Notes: generated by a model not told the origin, from the letters alone. Positions 8,701 through 18,032 are shown, numbered from the stretch's first letter. The stretch: DNA of 64,000 nt from Bradyrhizobium sp. dw_78 (GCF_018449525.1 NZ_JAAVUS010000001.1:620001-684000); one strand, 5' to 3'. Program-made: numbers and translations.

Positions 8701-9543
8701 TTAAACCTGAACCTGATGGGTGGCGCTGGCCTGCTTCCAGGGAAGGCTGGTGCGCTCGATGGTATCGATGACGTAATAGAGGACGAAGCCCATGATCATC
8801 AGCGTGAACAGGCCGACCCATACGGTGTTGAGATCGTAGAGGCTGGACGCGGTGTAGATCAGGTGGCCGAGCCCGCGCTGCGAGGAGATGAATTCGCCGA
8901 CCACGGCGCCGACCAGGCCGAAGCCGATATTGATCCGGAAGGTTGCGATGATCGACGGCAGGGTCGAAGGCACCACCGCCTTGAAGAATACCTGGTGCTT
9001 GTCCGCGCCCATCGAGATCAACAGCGATTGCAGGTCGATGTCGGCGTCCTTGGCCGCCTGATAGGCCGCGATCAGCGCGACGATCGCGGTCAGCGACACC
9101 GACAGCGCCACTTTCGACACCAGGCCGGTGCCGAACCACAGCACCACGATCGGCGCCAGCGCGATCTTCGGCACGCTGTTGATGGCGACGATGAACGGCT
9201 CCACCAGCCGTGCCACGAATACCGAGTACCAGAGCGCCAGCCCCAGCAGCGACCCGACGATGGTGCCGATGACGAAACCGAGGATGGCCTCGAACAGCGT
9301 GTACCAGGTGTCGGACAACAGATCGCCGCTGGTGATCATCCTGAAGCCGTCGGCAAAGATCCCGGCCGGCGAGCCGACCAGGAAGGCGGAAATCCATCCC
9401 ATCCGCACGCCGATCTCCCACAGCGCGAAGAAGGCGATCACGGCCAGCGCTTGCAGCGCGGTACGGCCGAGCGCGGTGTCGAAATTGGCGCGGCGGCGCG
9501 TCGCGCGCGGCCGCCGTTTCGGCAGGGGAGTTGCGCCGGGCAT
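8701..9543 (-). CDS. ABC importer permease (SsuC/TauC-like)
   Basis: A 280-residue inner-membrane permease with about six membrane segments and the EAA-loop region (LISMGADKHQVFFKAVVPSTLPSIIATF) that contacts the ATPase. The segments FALWEIGV near the N-terminus and SVPKIALAPIVVLWFG are typical of the SsuC/TauC/NrtB branch. The gene follows the ATPase. An alternative GTG start at 9555 would overlap the ATPase stop as GTGA, which suggests translational coupling; ATG 9543 is the first Met in frame. Confidence 0.88.
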   Translation of the reverse strand: MPGATPLPKRRPRATRRRANFDTALGRTALQALAVIAFFALWEIGVRMGWISAFLVGSPAGIFADGFRMITSGDLLSDTWYTLFEAILGFVIGTIVGSLLGLALWYSVFVARLVEPFIVAINSVPKIALAPIVVLWFGTGLVSKVALSVSLTAIVALIAAYQAAKDADIDLQSLLISMGADKHQVFFKAVVPSTLPSIIATFRINIGFGLVGAVVGEFISSQRGLGHLIYTASSLYDLNTVWVGLFTLMIMGFVLYYVIDTIERTSLPWKQASATHQVQV

Positions 9544-9551
9544 GGTCAGGG

Positions 9552-10334
9552 TCACGCGGTTTTCTCGGTCTGGATGTCGAGTTCGGCGCAGAGCGCGTGG
9601 AAATAGCCCGAGAAGCGGTTGTCGCTGCGCGCCGCGATCGGGGAGGAGGCGGTGATATCGATGTCGTGGACGACCTTGACCCGCGCGGGCCGGCCGCTGA
9701 GTACGACGACGCGTTTCGACAGCGCCACCGCCTCGTCGATATCGTGCGTCACCAGGATCACGGTCTTGTGGTAGGTCTCGACCGCGTCCTTGAGTATGCC
9801 TTCGAGATAAAGCCGGGTCTGGTAGTCCAGTGCCGAGAACGGCTCGTCGAGCAGCAGGATATCCGGGTCCATGATCAGGGTGCGGATCAGTGCCACACGC
9901 TGCCGCATCCCGCCGGAGAGCGTCTTCGGATAGGCGTTCTCGAAGCCGGCCAGACCGAACTGCTTGAGATATTCCCGCGCCTTGCCTTCCGCCTCGGTGC
10001 GGTCGACGCCGCGGGTCTCGAGCCCCAGCAGCACGTTGCCGAGCACGGTGCGCCAGGGAAACAGCAGGTCCTTCTGCATCATGTAGCCGACGCGGCCGCG
10101 CAGGCTGTCGATCTCCTCGCCGAGATAGTGCATGGCGCCGGAATCGGGCTCGATCAGGCCGGCGATGATGTTGAAGATCGTGGTCTTGCCACAGCCGCTC
10201 GGCCCGATGATGCTGACGAAATCGCGGGCGTGGATGTCGAAGGACAGGTCGTCGAGCACGGGGACCTCGCCGGCCTTGCCGTGGAAGGACTTCCGCACGT
10301 TTCGAACGCTCAACTGGACCGGGCTTGTCTGCAT
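9552..10334 (-). CDS. ABC importer ATPase (SsuB/TauB-like)
   Basis: A 260-residue ATPase with Walker A GPSGCGKTT (44-52), Q-loop Gln87, signature LSGGMRQ (139-145), Walker B ILLLDEP (159-165), the D-loop SALD and the switch His in VTHDIDEA. It energises the importer made with the following two genes. The start is uncertain: ATG 10334 gives the normal family length, while upstream Met codons (10358, 10451) add poorly conserved residues. No strong Shine-Dalgarno is seen at 10334. First gene of the minus-strand importer operon. Confidence 0.88.
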   Translation of the reverse strand: MQTSPVQLSVRNVRKSFHGKAGEVPVLDDLSFDIHARDFVSIIGPSGCGKTTIFNIIAGLIEPDSGAMHYLGEEIDSLRGRVGYMMQKDLLFPWRTVLGNVLLGLETRGVDRTEAEGKAREYLKQFGLAGFENAYPKTLSGGMRQRVALIRTLIMDPDILLLDEPFSALDYQTRLYLEGILKDAVETYHKTVILVTHDIDEAVALSKRVVVLSGRPARVKVVHDIDITASSPIAARSDNRFSGYFHALCAELDIQTEKTA

Positions 10335-10695
10335 CGTTACGGCCAACGCAACTTGCATGCCACACGCCAGCGGGCGAAAAGCCATGCCGCCGCCGCCCCA
10401 AAGGCGGTCTGCGCCGGGCGAAAAAGCGCGTAGCGCCAAGGCCATGCGCAAAAACTATCCAGCGCGCCCCGAATTTATGCACGACAGAAAGATGATAACG
10501 GCGCCGTGAACGAACGCGCCGTCGCGCTCCGTTTGGGCAGCAGAGCCGGCCGGGTCCAAGCTGCATTGGCCTGCGCAAGCTGCATTTTCCCCGCCCATCA
10601 GATCACAGCCTCGCGCCGGGCCGGGACGGGACGCCGGCGGCCTCTTGCGATGGTGAAATCTGGCCACCATTTGATGGCGCCAGAGGACTTTCACC
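10335..10695. other. Intergenic region between ABC importer and protease gene
   Basis: About 360 bp between two divergent genes. Apart from a possible 5' extension of the ATPase gene, no convincing gene, repeat or strong promoter was found. Confidence 0.4.
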
Positions 10696-11745
10696 ATGTT
10701 GGATTTTACCCGAGACACCATCGACGACTTCTCATCATCAAGCCCGCCGGAACCCGTTTCCGGGGCGACCGCTTTCAATGCCGCGCCGGCCAACGACCAG
10801 GCGCTGTTGGACGCCTATTCCAACGCCGTCATCGACGTCACCGATCGCATCGGGCCTGCCGTCGTGCGCGTCGAGACCGGGCCGAAAACGCCGCAGGCGC
10901 GCGAGCGCGGCGGGCTTGGTTCCGGCATCGTCATCTCGCCGGATGGGCTGGTGCTGACCAACAGCCACGTCGTCGGCGGTTCCAAGCAGATCAGGCTGCG
11001 CGACCATGAGGGCGTCGTCACCGATGCCCGCGTGCTCGGCGTCGATCCCGATACTGATCTGGCGCTGCTGCGCGCCGACGGCGCGCGCGACCTGCATTAT
11101 GCCTCGCTCGGCAATTCCAAGAGCCTGCGGCGCGGCCAGCTCGTGGTCGCGATCGGCAATCCTTTGGGCTTTGAATCGACCGTCACCGCCGGCGTGATCT
11201 CGGCGCTCGGCCGCTCGATCCGCTCGGCCAACGGCCGCACCATCGAGGATGTGATCCAGACCGACGCCGCGCTCAACCCCGGCAATTCCGGCGGCCCGCT
11301 GGTGTCGTCGGCAGCCGAGGTGATCGGCATCAACACCGCGATCATCAGCGGTGCGCAGGGCATCTGCTTTGCGGTTGCGAGCAACACCGCGCAATTCGTG
11401 CTGTCGGAGATCATCCGCCACGGCTATGTGCGGCGCGCCTATATCGGCGTATCCGGCCAGAGCGCGCCGATCCCGCGGCGGCATGCGTTGCTTGCCGGCG
11501 TCGAAAACAAGATGGGCGCGCTCTTGATGCAGATCGAGCCCGACGGTCCCGCGGCGCAGGCCGGCCTGTTGCCGGGCGACGTCGTGATCCGTCTCGACGA
11601 TGTCGAGATCAACGGCGTCGACGATCTGATCCGCACGCTCGATCGCGACCGCATCGATCGCAAGCTCAAGATGGATGTGCTGCGGCTCGGTCGTCTGCGC
11701 GAGATCGACATTCATCCGATCGAACGCAAGCCGGCGGCGCGTTAG
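10696..11745 (+). CDS. HtrA/DegP-like serine protease with one PDZ domain
   Basis: A 349-residue trypsin-like protease with the triad His91 (LTNSHVVGG), Asp121 (DPDTDLALL) and Ser198 (NPGNSGGP). One C-terminal PDZ domain (about 255-340) includes the GLLPGDVVIRLDD segment. HtrA proteins cut misfolded proteins in the cell envelope. Unusually, no signal peptide or membrane segment is visible. The first 45 residues are polar and Ser/Pro-rich, so the protein may be cytoplasmic or exported in an unusual way. AGAGGACTTTCACC precedes the ATG. A strong terminator follows the gene. Confidence 0.88.
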   Translation: MLDFTRDTIDDFSSSSPPEPVSGATAFNAAPANDQALLDAYSNAVIDVTDRIGPAVVRVETGPKTPQARERGGLGSGIVISPDGLVLTNSHVVGGSKQIRLRDHEGVVTDARVLGVDPDTDLALLRADGARDLHYASLGNSKSLRRGQLVVAIGNPLGFESTVTAGVISALGRSIRSANGRTIEDVIQTDAALNPGNSGGPLVSSAAEVIGINTAIISGAQGICFAVASNTAQFVLSEIIRHGYVRRAYIGVSGQSAPIPRRHALLAGVENKMGALLMQIEPDGPAAQAGLLPGDVVIRLDDVEINGVDDLIRTLDRDRIDRKLKMDVLRLGRLREIDIHPIERKPAAR

Positions 11746-11780
11746 GTTCGGTGTAATCGCCGCACTTTGATCCACGCACA

Positions 11781-11812
11781 AAAAGGCGGCCCGATCGGCC
11801 GCCTTTTCTTTT
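11781..11812 (+). terminator. Rho-independent terminator after the HtrA-like gene
   Basis: Arms AAAAGGCGGCC (11781-11791) and GGCCGCCTTTT (11797-11807) pair perfectly over 11 bp around CGATC and run into TTCTTTTG. The A- and T-flanked arms would work in both directions. Confidence 0.9.
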
Positions 11813-11830
11813 GTGTTTTGCTGAAGCTGC

Positions 11831-11877
11831 GATTCTGAATCAGAACCGAACCTCGATCCGCTTCGCTCGAAAACGCC
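11831..11877 (+). repeat. Dispersed palindromic repeat, copy C (internally deleted)
   Basis: Contains half of the palindrome (ATTCTGAATCAGAACC) followed directly by CTTCGCTCGAAAACGCC. The middle TTTTCTTCACGCGAA block present in other copies is missing. Confidence 0.6.
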
Positions 11878-11887
11878 ATCAAGCCGA

Positions 11888-12271
11888 TTATTGGCAAAGA
11901 TGCCGGCGGCCGTCTTCGCCGCGGAACCAGGTGCCGGGCTGACAGACAAAGTCGCCATTGCCGTAATAGGGCGCGGGCGCATAACTGTCGTCGTAATCGT
12001 AGGCGTAGGAATCGCCATAGTCGGGATAATAACCGCCGTAATAGCCAAGGCCGCCGATCGCTGCGCCCGCCGCTAGGCCAGCCGCGATACCGGCGCCACG
12101 ACGGAATCCGCCGCCATGAAAGCCGCCACCATGGAATCCGCCGCCGGCGAAATGCGCGCCGCCGCCCATGTGTCCACCGCCGCCGTGCCCACCACCACGG
12201 GCCATTGCAGGTGAAGCCGCTGCAAGCGCAACAACGAGTGCGGCAGCGCTGATTATCCTGAATCTCGTCAT
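11888..12271 (-). CDS. Gly/His-rich exported protein
   Basis: A 127-residue product with a signal peptide (residues 1-24, ending ASPAMA), then a Gly/His-rich region (about 26-60) with repeated HGGGF units. A short Gly/Ala hydrophobic stretch (AGIAAGLAAGAAIGG), a Tyr/Asp-rich part, and a Cys-containing end (CQPGTWFRGEDGRRHLCQ) follow. The two C-terminal Cys could form a disulfide. The His/Gly repeats could bind metal, but that is inference. The start at 12271 was chosen over 12286 because GGGAGAAACAG lies directly upstream of it. Confidence 0.75.
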   Translation of the reverse strand: MTRFRIISAAALVVALAAASPAMARGGGHGGGGHMGGGAHFAGGGFHGGGFHGGGFRRGAGIAAGLAAGAAIGGLGYYGGYYPDYGDSYAYDYDDSYAPAPYYGNGDFVCQPGTWFRGEDGRRHLCQ

Positions 12272-12638
12272 GACTGTTTCTCCCAATTTCTATGAGGAGG
12301 AAACGAACCGTGAGTGCCGATGTTCCTGACGTGAACGCGTTGTAATGCGGCGGTCGGTGCGGCATGGCTATGCCGGCCGGCGCGAATTGCCGGCTTCGGA
12401 TAGCCCTGCCGGGGGGCGGTCATTTTCACCGCTGCACGGGCGATTTTGGGCTTAAAACTAGCTAAATTCGCGCAACCCCTATAAATAAAGGGGGCGGCGG
12501 CGCTGCGAATCGTTTACCGGTTCGGCCGGCGAGGGTGGCTATGCCACCAACAAAGCTGTGAAGATCGCCGGATATGCGGTTTTTACAGGGTTTTTCCAAA
12601 TAGTGTCGCATAATGCGAATCAACCTACAGGAGACAAA
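12272..12638. other. Divergent intergenic region upstream of the HU-like gene
   Basis: About 370 bp with no gene. It holds a short AT-rich stretch near 12480 (CTATAAATAAAG) and a small palindrome TCGCATAATGCGA (12606-12618) about 20 bp before the HU-like start codon, which may be a regulatory site. Promoters for both flanking genes must lie here. Confidence 0.4.
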
Positions 12639-12941
12639 ATGGCTGCCGTGCAGATGACCAAATCGCAGTTGATCGAAAAGATCTCTGTGGAGACCGAAGT
12701 AGCGAAGAAGGACGTCAAGGGCGTGCTGGAGACGCTGGCGACCGTTGGCTACAAGGAGCTCAAGAAGAACGGCATCTTCCTGGTTCCGGGATTTGCCAAG
12801 TTCGTCGTCATCAAGAAGCCCGCCACCAAGGCGCGGCAGGGCACCAATCCCTTCACCGGAGAGCCGATGACCTTCAAGGCCAAGCCGGCCCGCAAGATCG
12901 TCCGGGCTCGCCCGGTCAAGGCCGCGAAGGACTCGGTCTAA
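12639..12941 (+). CDS. HU/IHF-family DNA-binding protein
   Basis: A 100-residue nucleoid-type protein. The N-terminal helices (MTKSQLIEKISVETEVAKK) match the HU/IHF dimerisation region. The conserved FLVPGFAKFVV segment and the Gly/Pro turn of the DNA-binding arm (ARQGTNPFTGEPMTFKAK) follow, ending in a Lys/Arg/Ala-rich basic tail that extra-bends or binds DNA. It is more divergent than housekeeping HupB, so it is probably a paralogue. AGGAGACAAA precedes ATG 12639. The gene is monocistronic with its own terminator, which suggests strong independent expression. Confidence 0.9.
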   Translation: MAAVQMTKSQLIEKISVETEVAKKDVKGVLETLATVGYKELKKNGIFLVPGFAKFVVIKKPATKARQGTNPFTGEPMTFKAKPARKIVRARPVKAAKDSV

Positions 12942-12945
12942 ATGT

Positions 12946-12969
12946 AAAAGGCCCCTCGCGGGGCCTTTT
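12946..12969 (+). terminator. Rho-independent terminator after the HU-like gene
   Basis: Perfect 10-bp arms AAAAGGCCCC (12946-12955) and GGGGCCTTTT (12960-12969) around a TCGC loop, four bases after the stop codon. Confidence 0.92.
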
Positions 12970-13020
12970 GCTTGTTGGGGCGAATGCCGGGGTCTACGGC
13001 CGGAGTGCTTTTCGTGGCGG

Positions 13021-14235
13021 TCAGGCTTTCCGGCCGTAATTCAATAATCCGCCTTTGCCCTTCGGTGGATGGGCGCGCAGCCCTTCCTCATTGGGCTCGG
13101 TGCCCCAGCCGGGCCGGTCGGGCATGATCAGATAGCCGTCTATGATCTCGGGCAGATGGGTGAACAGCTCATGATCCCAGGCCAGACGGTCGATATCCGT
13201 TTCCATGATCCGCAGATTCGGCACCGCCGCGCTGAAATGCGCGTTCATCATGGTGCAGAGGTGGCCGTAGAAATTATGTGGGGCGACGTTGACCTCGCAG
13301 GCTTCCGCGGCTGCGGCAATCTTCATGGATTGCCACACCCCATTCCACGGCGTGTCGATGATCGCGACGTCCGTCGCCTGTTCGCGGAAGTAGGGCAGGA
13401 ATTCGCGCAAACCCGTCAAGGTTTCGCAGGACGAGATCGGGTGCGGGCTTTGCCGCCTGATATAGCCGAGCGCCAGGGGATCGAAGGTGTCGATCTCGAT
13501 CCAGAACATGTCGAGGTCGGCGATCTCGCGCAGGATTTTCAGATAGCCTTCGGTCTTGGCATTGAAATTGAGGTCGAGCAGGATGTCGATATCGGGCCCG
13601 GCGCCGTCGCGGATCGCCTCGAGATGCATGCGTAGGTCGCGCAACACCTTGCGGTCGACATTGATCTCGGGTTCGAACGGCGAGCCGAATCCCGGCCGCC
13701 AGCCCTGCGGCTTGCCGTCGTCATAGGTGAAGATGTTGGTCTTGAGCGCCGTGAACTTCTTTTCTCGGACCTCGTTTCCGATCGCCTTGACGCCGTAGAG
13801 ATCGGTGATCGCGGGCTTGTACCAGTTCGGATGATTGATGCGCCAGGTGGCGCAATGCGACCAGTAGACCCGGATGCGGTCGCGAATCTTGCCGCCGAGC
13901 AATTCATAGCAGGGGACGCCGAGCATCTTGCCCTTGATGTCGAGCAGCGCGTTTTCGATCGCCCCCAGCGCCTGTGCGATGACGCCGCCGGCGCTGGGAC
14001 GGGTCGCGGCGAACAGCTCTGCATAAATCCGCTCATGCTGGAGTGCGTTCTGTCCGACCACGCGGGCCGAAAGCCGCTCGATCGCCGAACTCAGGCCGGG
14101 AGAGCCGAAGCCTTCATCGAATTCGCTCCAGCCGATCACACCGTCTTCGGTGGTGATCTTCACAAAATGATAGTTGCGCCAGCCAGCGTCGCACGCGAGC
14201 GTCTCCACGCTCCGCACCTTCGATATCCCAGGCAT
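13021..14235 (-). CDS. Mandelate racemase/muconate lactonizing (enolase superfamily) enzyme
   Basis: A 404-residue enolase-superfamily protein with an N-terminal capping domain (about 1-125) and a C-terminal barrel. Likely metal ligands appear in order: Asp in DILLDLNFNAK, Glu in MFWIEIDTFD and Glu in ISSCETLTG. A late AWDHELFTHLPEI segment is in the usual position for acid-sugar dehydratases. It probably dehydrates a sugar acid or related hydroxy acid; the substrate cannot be told. No sugar transporter or aldolase is adjacent. GGGGAAAC precedes the ATG. It ends close to the HU-like gene and is transcribed towards it. Confidence 0.85.
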   Translation of the reverse strand: MPGISKVRSVETLACDAGWRNYHFVKITTEDGVIGWSEFDEGFGSPGLSSAIERLSARVVGQNALQHERIYAELFAATRPSAGGVIAQALGAIENALLDIKGKMLGVPCYELLGGKIRDRIRVYWSHCATWRINHPNWYKPAITDLYGVKAIGNEVREKKFTALKTNIFTYDDGKPQGWRPGFGSPFEPEINVDRKVLRDLRMHLEAIRDGAGPDIDILLDLNFNAKTEGYLKILREIADLDMFWIEIDTFDPLALGYIRRQSPHPISSCETLTGLREFLPYFREQATDVAIIDTPWNGVWQSMKIAAAAEACEVNVAPHNFYGHLCTMMNAHFSAAVPNLRIMETDIDRLAWDHELFTHLPEIIDGYLIMPDRPGWGTEPNEEGLRAHPPKGKGGLLNYGRKA

Positions 14236-14267
14236 GATGTTTCCCCTGCGATTTTATTGTTTTGTCG

Positions 14268-17200
14268 TTACTCGGCAGCTTCAGCGCGATGCTCGTCGAG
14301 CGGCACAACCTCCGCCGAAGCCAGATTCCGCTTCCCATGCACCATGCTGAACACAACGGGGACAAACATCAAGGTCGCAATCGTCGAAAACATCAGGCCG
14401 CCAATGACGGCGCGGCCGAGCGGGGCATTCTGTTCACCGCCTTCGCCCAGGCCCAGCGCCATCGGCAGCATGCCGATGATCATGGCGAGCGCCGTCATCA
14501 TGACGGGGCGGATGCGGACGAAACCGGCTTCCAGCGCGGCGGCGATGGGATCGCCCAGTTCCGCATAGCGCTCTCGGGCAAAGCTGATCACCAGCACGCT
14601 GTTGGCTGTGGCGACGCCCATGCACATGATCGCCCCGGTCAGGGCCGGCACCGACAGCGTGGTCTGGGTCGTGAACAGCATCCAGACGATGCCGGCGAGC
14701 GCCGCCGGCAGCGCCGTGATGATCACGAAGGGGTCGGACCACGACTGGAAGTTCACCACGATCAGGAGATAGATCAGCACCACCGCGCCGAGCAGTCCGA
14801 ACAGCAGGCCGGAGAACGAACTCTCCATGGTCTGGACCTGGCCGACCAGCGCCACCGAACTGCCCTTCGGCAATTCGTTGGCGGTTTCGGCGACCACCTT
14901 GCGGAGGTCCGCCGCCACCGAACCGAGGTCGCGTCCCTGCGGGGTGGCGTAGACCTGCACCATGGACTGGATGTCGTATTGCGACACGACGGCGTTCGAA
15001 GTCGTCCGGGTGATGTCCGCGATGCCACCGAGGATCACCGGCGTCTCCGTCCCCGCGGCGGTCATCGGCAAGGTCTCAAGCGCGCTCAGCGTGTCCAGCT
15101 GATATTGCGGCGTCTGCATCACGATCGAATAGGACACGCCGTTGGTGGGATCGAGATAATAGGTCGGCGCGACCTGGGAACTGCCGGCCAGATTGACCAC
15201 CATGCTGTTGGCGACATCGCGCTCGGTCAGGCCGACATATTGGGCGCGGGTGCGGTCGACGTCGACATTGAAGCTTGGACTTCGCGCCGATTGCTGGATG
15301 CGGGCGTCGGCGACGCCGGGAATATGGCGGATCCTGGTGAGCAACTTGCCGGCATAGGCGTAATTGCCGTTGAGATTGAAGCCGCGGATTTCGAGATCGA
15401 TCGGCGCCGGGGCGCCGAAATTGAGAATCTGGTTGACGATATCGGCCGGCAGGAAGGCGAAGACGACACCGGGAAATCGCGCCGGCAGCGCTTGCCGCAG
15501 CGCCTTGACGTAACCTTCGGTCGGCGCATGGCCTTCTTTCAGCTTGATCTGGATATCGCCGTCCTGCGGCCCGATCACGCCGGTGTTGTTATAGGTCATG
15601 TTGATGCCGCTGATCGGCATGCCGATATTGTCGGCCATGGTCTCGATCTCGTCGGACGGGATCACCGTGCGAATGGCTTTCTGGATATCGGCGAACTGAT
15701 TTGCAGCGTCTTCGACGCGGGTGCCGACCTGGGTTCGCACATGCATCAGGATCTGGCCGGCATCGACCGAGGGGAAGAAGTTGCGGCCGAGATACGGCAC
15801 CAGCAGGAACGACAGCGCGATAAAGCAGACGAAGCCGATCACGAAGGTCGGCCGATGCTTCAGCGCCAGCGCCAGCAGGTCGTGATAGCTGGCGCGGAGC
15901 CGTTCGAAACCGGCTTCGAAACCGCGCTGGAGCCGCACCAGCGGGTTGCGCGAGCGCGGCGGTCCGTCGTGGCCATGATCCTCATGCGGGTGCAGCAGAT
16001 ATTTCGCCATCGTCGGCACCAGCGTGCGCGACAGGATGAACGACCAGACCATCGCGAACATGACGGCTTCCGCCATCGGCACGAACAAAAAGCGTGCGAT
16101 GCCGGAGAGGAAGAACATCGGTATGAACACGATGCAGATGCAGAGCAGCGAGACGAAGGCCGGCACCACGATCTGGTTGGCGCCGTCCAGGATCGCCTGC
16201 TCGACCTGCTTGCCCTGTTCGAGATGGTAATTGATATTCTCGATCGTCACGGTCGCTTCGTCGACGAGAATGCCGACCGCAAGCGCGAGCCCGCCGAGCG
16301 TCATGATGTTGAGCGTCTCGCCGATCATCGACAGCATGATGATGGAGCCGAGCACGGCGAGCGGGATCGAGGTGGCGATGATGATGGTCGAGCGCCAGCT
16401 GCCAAGGAACAGCAGGATCATGACGCTGGTCAGCAACGCGGCGATGATGCCTTCGCGGGCGACGCCGGTGATCGCGCCGCGCACGAATACCGACTGATCG
16501 CCGATGAAGCTGATCTTGAGCGCGTCCGGCAGCGACGATTTGAATTGCGCGACCTTCTGCTTGATGCCGGCGATGATATCCAGCGTCGAGACCGAACCCG
16601 CTTTCAGCACCATCATCAGAACCGAGCGGTTGCCGTCGACGTGTACGATATTGGTCTGCGGCGGATAGCCGTCGCGGATGGTGGCGACGTCGCGTACATA
16701 GACCATGGCGCCGTTGACGGTCTTGATCGGCAGATCGCCGAGTTCCTGGATCTTCAGCGGCGAGTTGTTGAGCTGGACAGTGTATTCGAACAGGCCGATC
16801 TTCTCGGTGCCGACCGGCGTGATCAGGTTCTGCGCGGCCAGCGTGTTGGCGACGTCCTGGCCTGATAGTCCCAGCGCCTGCAGAGCGGTCGGGTTGAGAT
16901 CGATCTGGATCTGCCGCTGCTTGCCTCCGTAGGGGTAGGGGATTGCGGCGCCGGGAACCGTGACGAGCGGCGTGCGCAGCTGGTTGACGCCGATGTCGGC
17001 GAGGTTCTGTTCGGTGAGGCCTTCGCCGGACAGCGCGAGCTGCACGATCGGCACCGTGGAGGCGTTGTAGTTCAGGATCAGCGGCGGGGTCGCGCCCGGC
17101 GGCAATTGCTTGAGCAGCGTCTGCGAGATCGCCGTGACCTGGGCGTTGGCGGTCCGGATATCGACATTGGGCTGGAAGAAGATCTTGACGATGCCGATGC

Positions 17201-17465
17201 CGTTATAGGAATTCGCGACGATATGCTCGATGTCGTTGACCGTGGTGGTCAAGGTGCGCTCGAACGGCGTGGTGATGCGTCCCGACATCTGGTCCGGCGG
17301 CAAGCCGGTATATTGCCAGACCACGCCGATCACGGGAATCCGGATTTCCGGGAAGATGTCGGTCGGCGTGCGCAGCGCGGCCAGCGGCCCGATCATCAGA
17401 ATGAGCAGTGCAAGCACGACAAACGTGTACGGTCGGCTCAGGGCAATTCTGACAATGCCATTCAT
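14268..17465 (-). CDS. RND efflux pump inner-membrane subunit (HAE1-like, with DE in TM4)
   Basis: A 1065-residue RND transporter with the normal two-fold architecture: a membrane segment near the N-terminus, a large periplasmic domain, six membrane segments, then a repeat of this plan. The TM4 relay motif is GILVDEATVTIEN (Asp402-Glu403) where AcrB-type pumps have Asp-Asp. The proton-relay acidity is kept but the second residue is Glu. There is no adapter (MFP) or outer-membrane gene directly attached. It lies 168 bp downstream of the mdtABC-like block, same strand, and could either borrow those partners or be the last gene of that transcript. Confidence 0.9.
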   Translation of the reverse strand: MNGIVRIALSRPYTFVVLALLILMIGPLAALRTPTDIFPEIRIPVIGVVWQYTGLPPDQMSGRITTPFERTLTTTVNDIEHIVANSYNGIGIVKIFFQPNVDIRTANAQVTAISQTLLKQLPPGATPPLILNYNASTVPIVQLALSGEGLTEQNLADIGVNQLRTPLVTVPGAAIPYPYGGKQRQIQIDLNPTALQALGLSGQDVANTLAAQNLITPVGTEKIGLFEYTVQLNNSPLKIQELGDLPIKTVNGAMVYVRDVATIRDGYPPQTNIVHVDGNRSVLMMVLKAGSVSTLDIIAGIKQKVAQFKSSLPDALKISFIGDQSVFVRGAITGVAREGIIAALLTSVMILLFLGSWRSTIIIATSIPLAVLGSIIMLSMIGETLNIMTLGGLALAVGILVDEATVTIENINYHLEQGKQVEQAILDGANQIVVPAFVSLLCICIVFIPMFFLSGIARFLFVPMAEAVMFAMVWSFILSRTLVPTMAKYLLHPHEDHGHDGPPRSRNPLVRLQRGFEAGFERLRASYHDLLALALKHRPTFVIGFVCFIALSFLLVPYLGRNFFPSVDAGQILMHVRTQVGTRVEDAANQFADIQKAIRTVIPSDEIETMADNIGMPISGINMTYNNTGVIGPQDGDIQIKLKEGHAPTEGYVKALRQALPARFPGVVFAFLPADIVNQILNFGAPAPIDLEIRGFNLNGNYAYAGKLLTRIRHIPGVADARIQQSARSPSFNVDVDRTRAQYVGLTERDVANSMVVNLAGSSQVAPTYYLDPTNGVSYSIVMQTPQYQLDTLSALETLPMTAAGTETPVILGGIADITRTTSNAVVSQYDIQSMVQVYATPQGRDLGSVAADLRKVVAETANELPKGSSVALVGQVQTMESSFSGLLFGLLGAVVLIYLLIVVNFQSWSDPFVIITALPAALAGIVWMLFTTQTTLSVPALTGAIMCMGVATANSVLVISFARERYAELGDPIAAALEAGFVRIRPVMMTALAMIIGMLPMALGLGEGGEQNAPLGRAVIGGLMFSTIATLMFVPVVFSMVHGKRNLASAEVVPLDEHRAEAAE

Positions 17466-17633
17466 TCGTGCGCTTCTCGGTCAATCGCGAAACAGCGGTT
17501 GCGCTGCAAAACTCACGCCGGGAGTTTCTGACATCGCCCGAGAAGGTTTTCCAATCACTAAGTTCTCATTCAATCCGTGAACGGCATTACTTTTTTGTAA
17601 TATTGATCCGTCAAAAAGCGAATTTGCCGAATC

Positions 17634-18032
17634 TTATTCTCTGCAGCGATACCAGACGCCGTCATCGCCCTGGAAATAGCCGGGCCTGGGATTGTGTGAA
17701 CGATAATATCGCTGGGTGCAATAGATCGGGCCGAAATGCGACCCGCCCGACGGCGTGAACCCGATGATTCCAGCCGCCCCGAGCCAGGCGAGGCCGGGAT
17801 GGGCGGCGAAATCGCCGGGAAAAACGCCATTGGCCTGAAAGTCCCTGACGTCGTCGCGGTTGTCATAATACCAGGCGGTCGGAGGCGTATCCCGCCGCAG
17901 GAAGGGTTCGTGCGCGCGCTGCGCCCACGCCGGCGCCGCGCCGGCGGACGCGAGAATGGTCAGGGCTGCCGTTAAAATCGTCAGCCTGAAAATCGTCAGT
18001 CTGCCGATGCTGATGCGGTTGGGCCGTGTCAT
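17634..18032 (-). CDS. Small exported protein, last of the efflux operon
   Basis: A 132-residue product. The N-terminus is basic and then strongly hydrophobic (LTILTAALTILASAGAAPAWA), giving a signal peptide. The mature part is aromatic and Gly-rich, with IIGFTPSGGSHFGPIYC and a final GVWYRCRE, so it has two Cys. No family recognised. ATG 18032 overlaps the TGA of the preceding gene by one base (TGATG), a strong sign of translational coupling. The longer reading from 18062 was not used. Confidence 0.65.
   Translation of the reverse strand: MTRPNRISIGRLTIFRLTILTAALTILASAGAAPAWAQRAHEPFLRRDTPPTAWYYDNRDDVRDFQANGVFPGDFAAHPGLAWLGAAGIIGFTPSGGSHFGPIYCTQRYYRSHNPRPGYFQGDDGVWYRCRE

Noticed and set aside
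7493..8704. 403-codon plus-strand frame
   Set aside because: Antisense to the NMT1-type binding protein and begins in the repeat.
12100..12200. Short tandem DNA repeats (GGNGGN type) that could pass for a repeat array
   Set aside because: They encode the Gly/His-rich segment of a real exported protein; no spacer structure as in CRISPR.
14262..16865. 867-codon plus-strand frame
   Set aside because: Opposite the RND pump. It is rich in His, Arg, Asp and Gln with no membrane segments or motifs.
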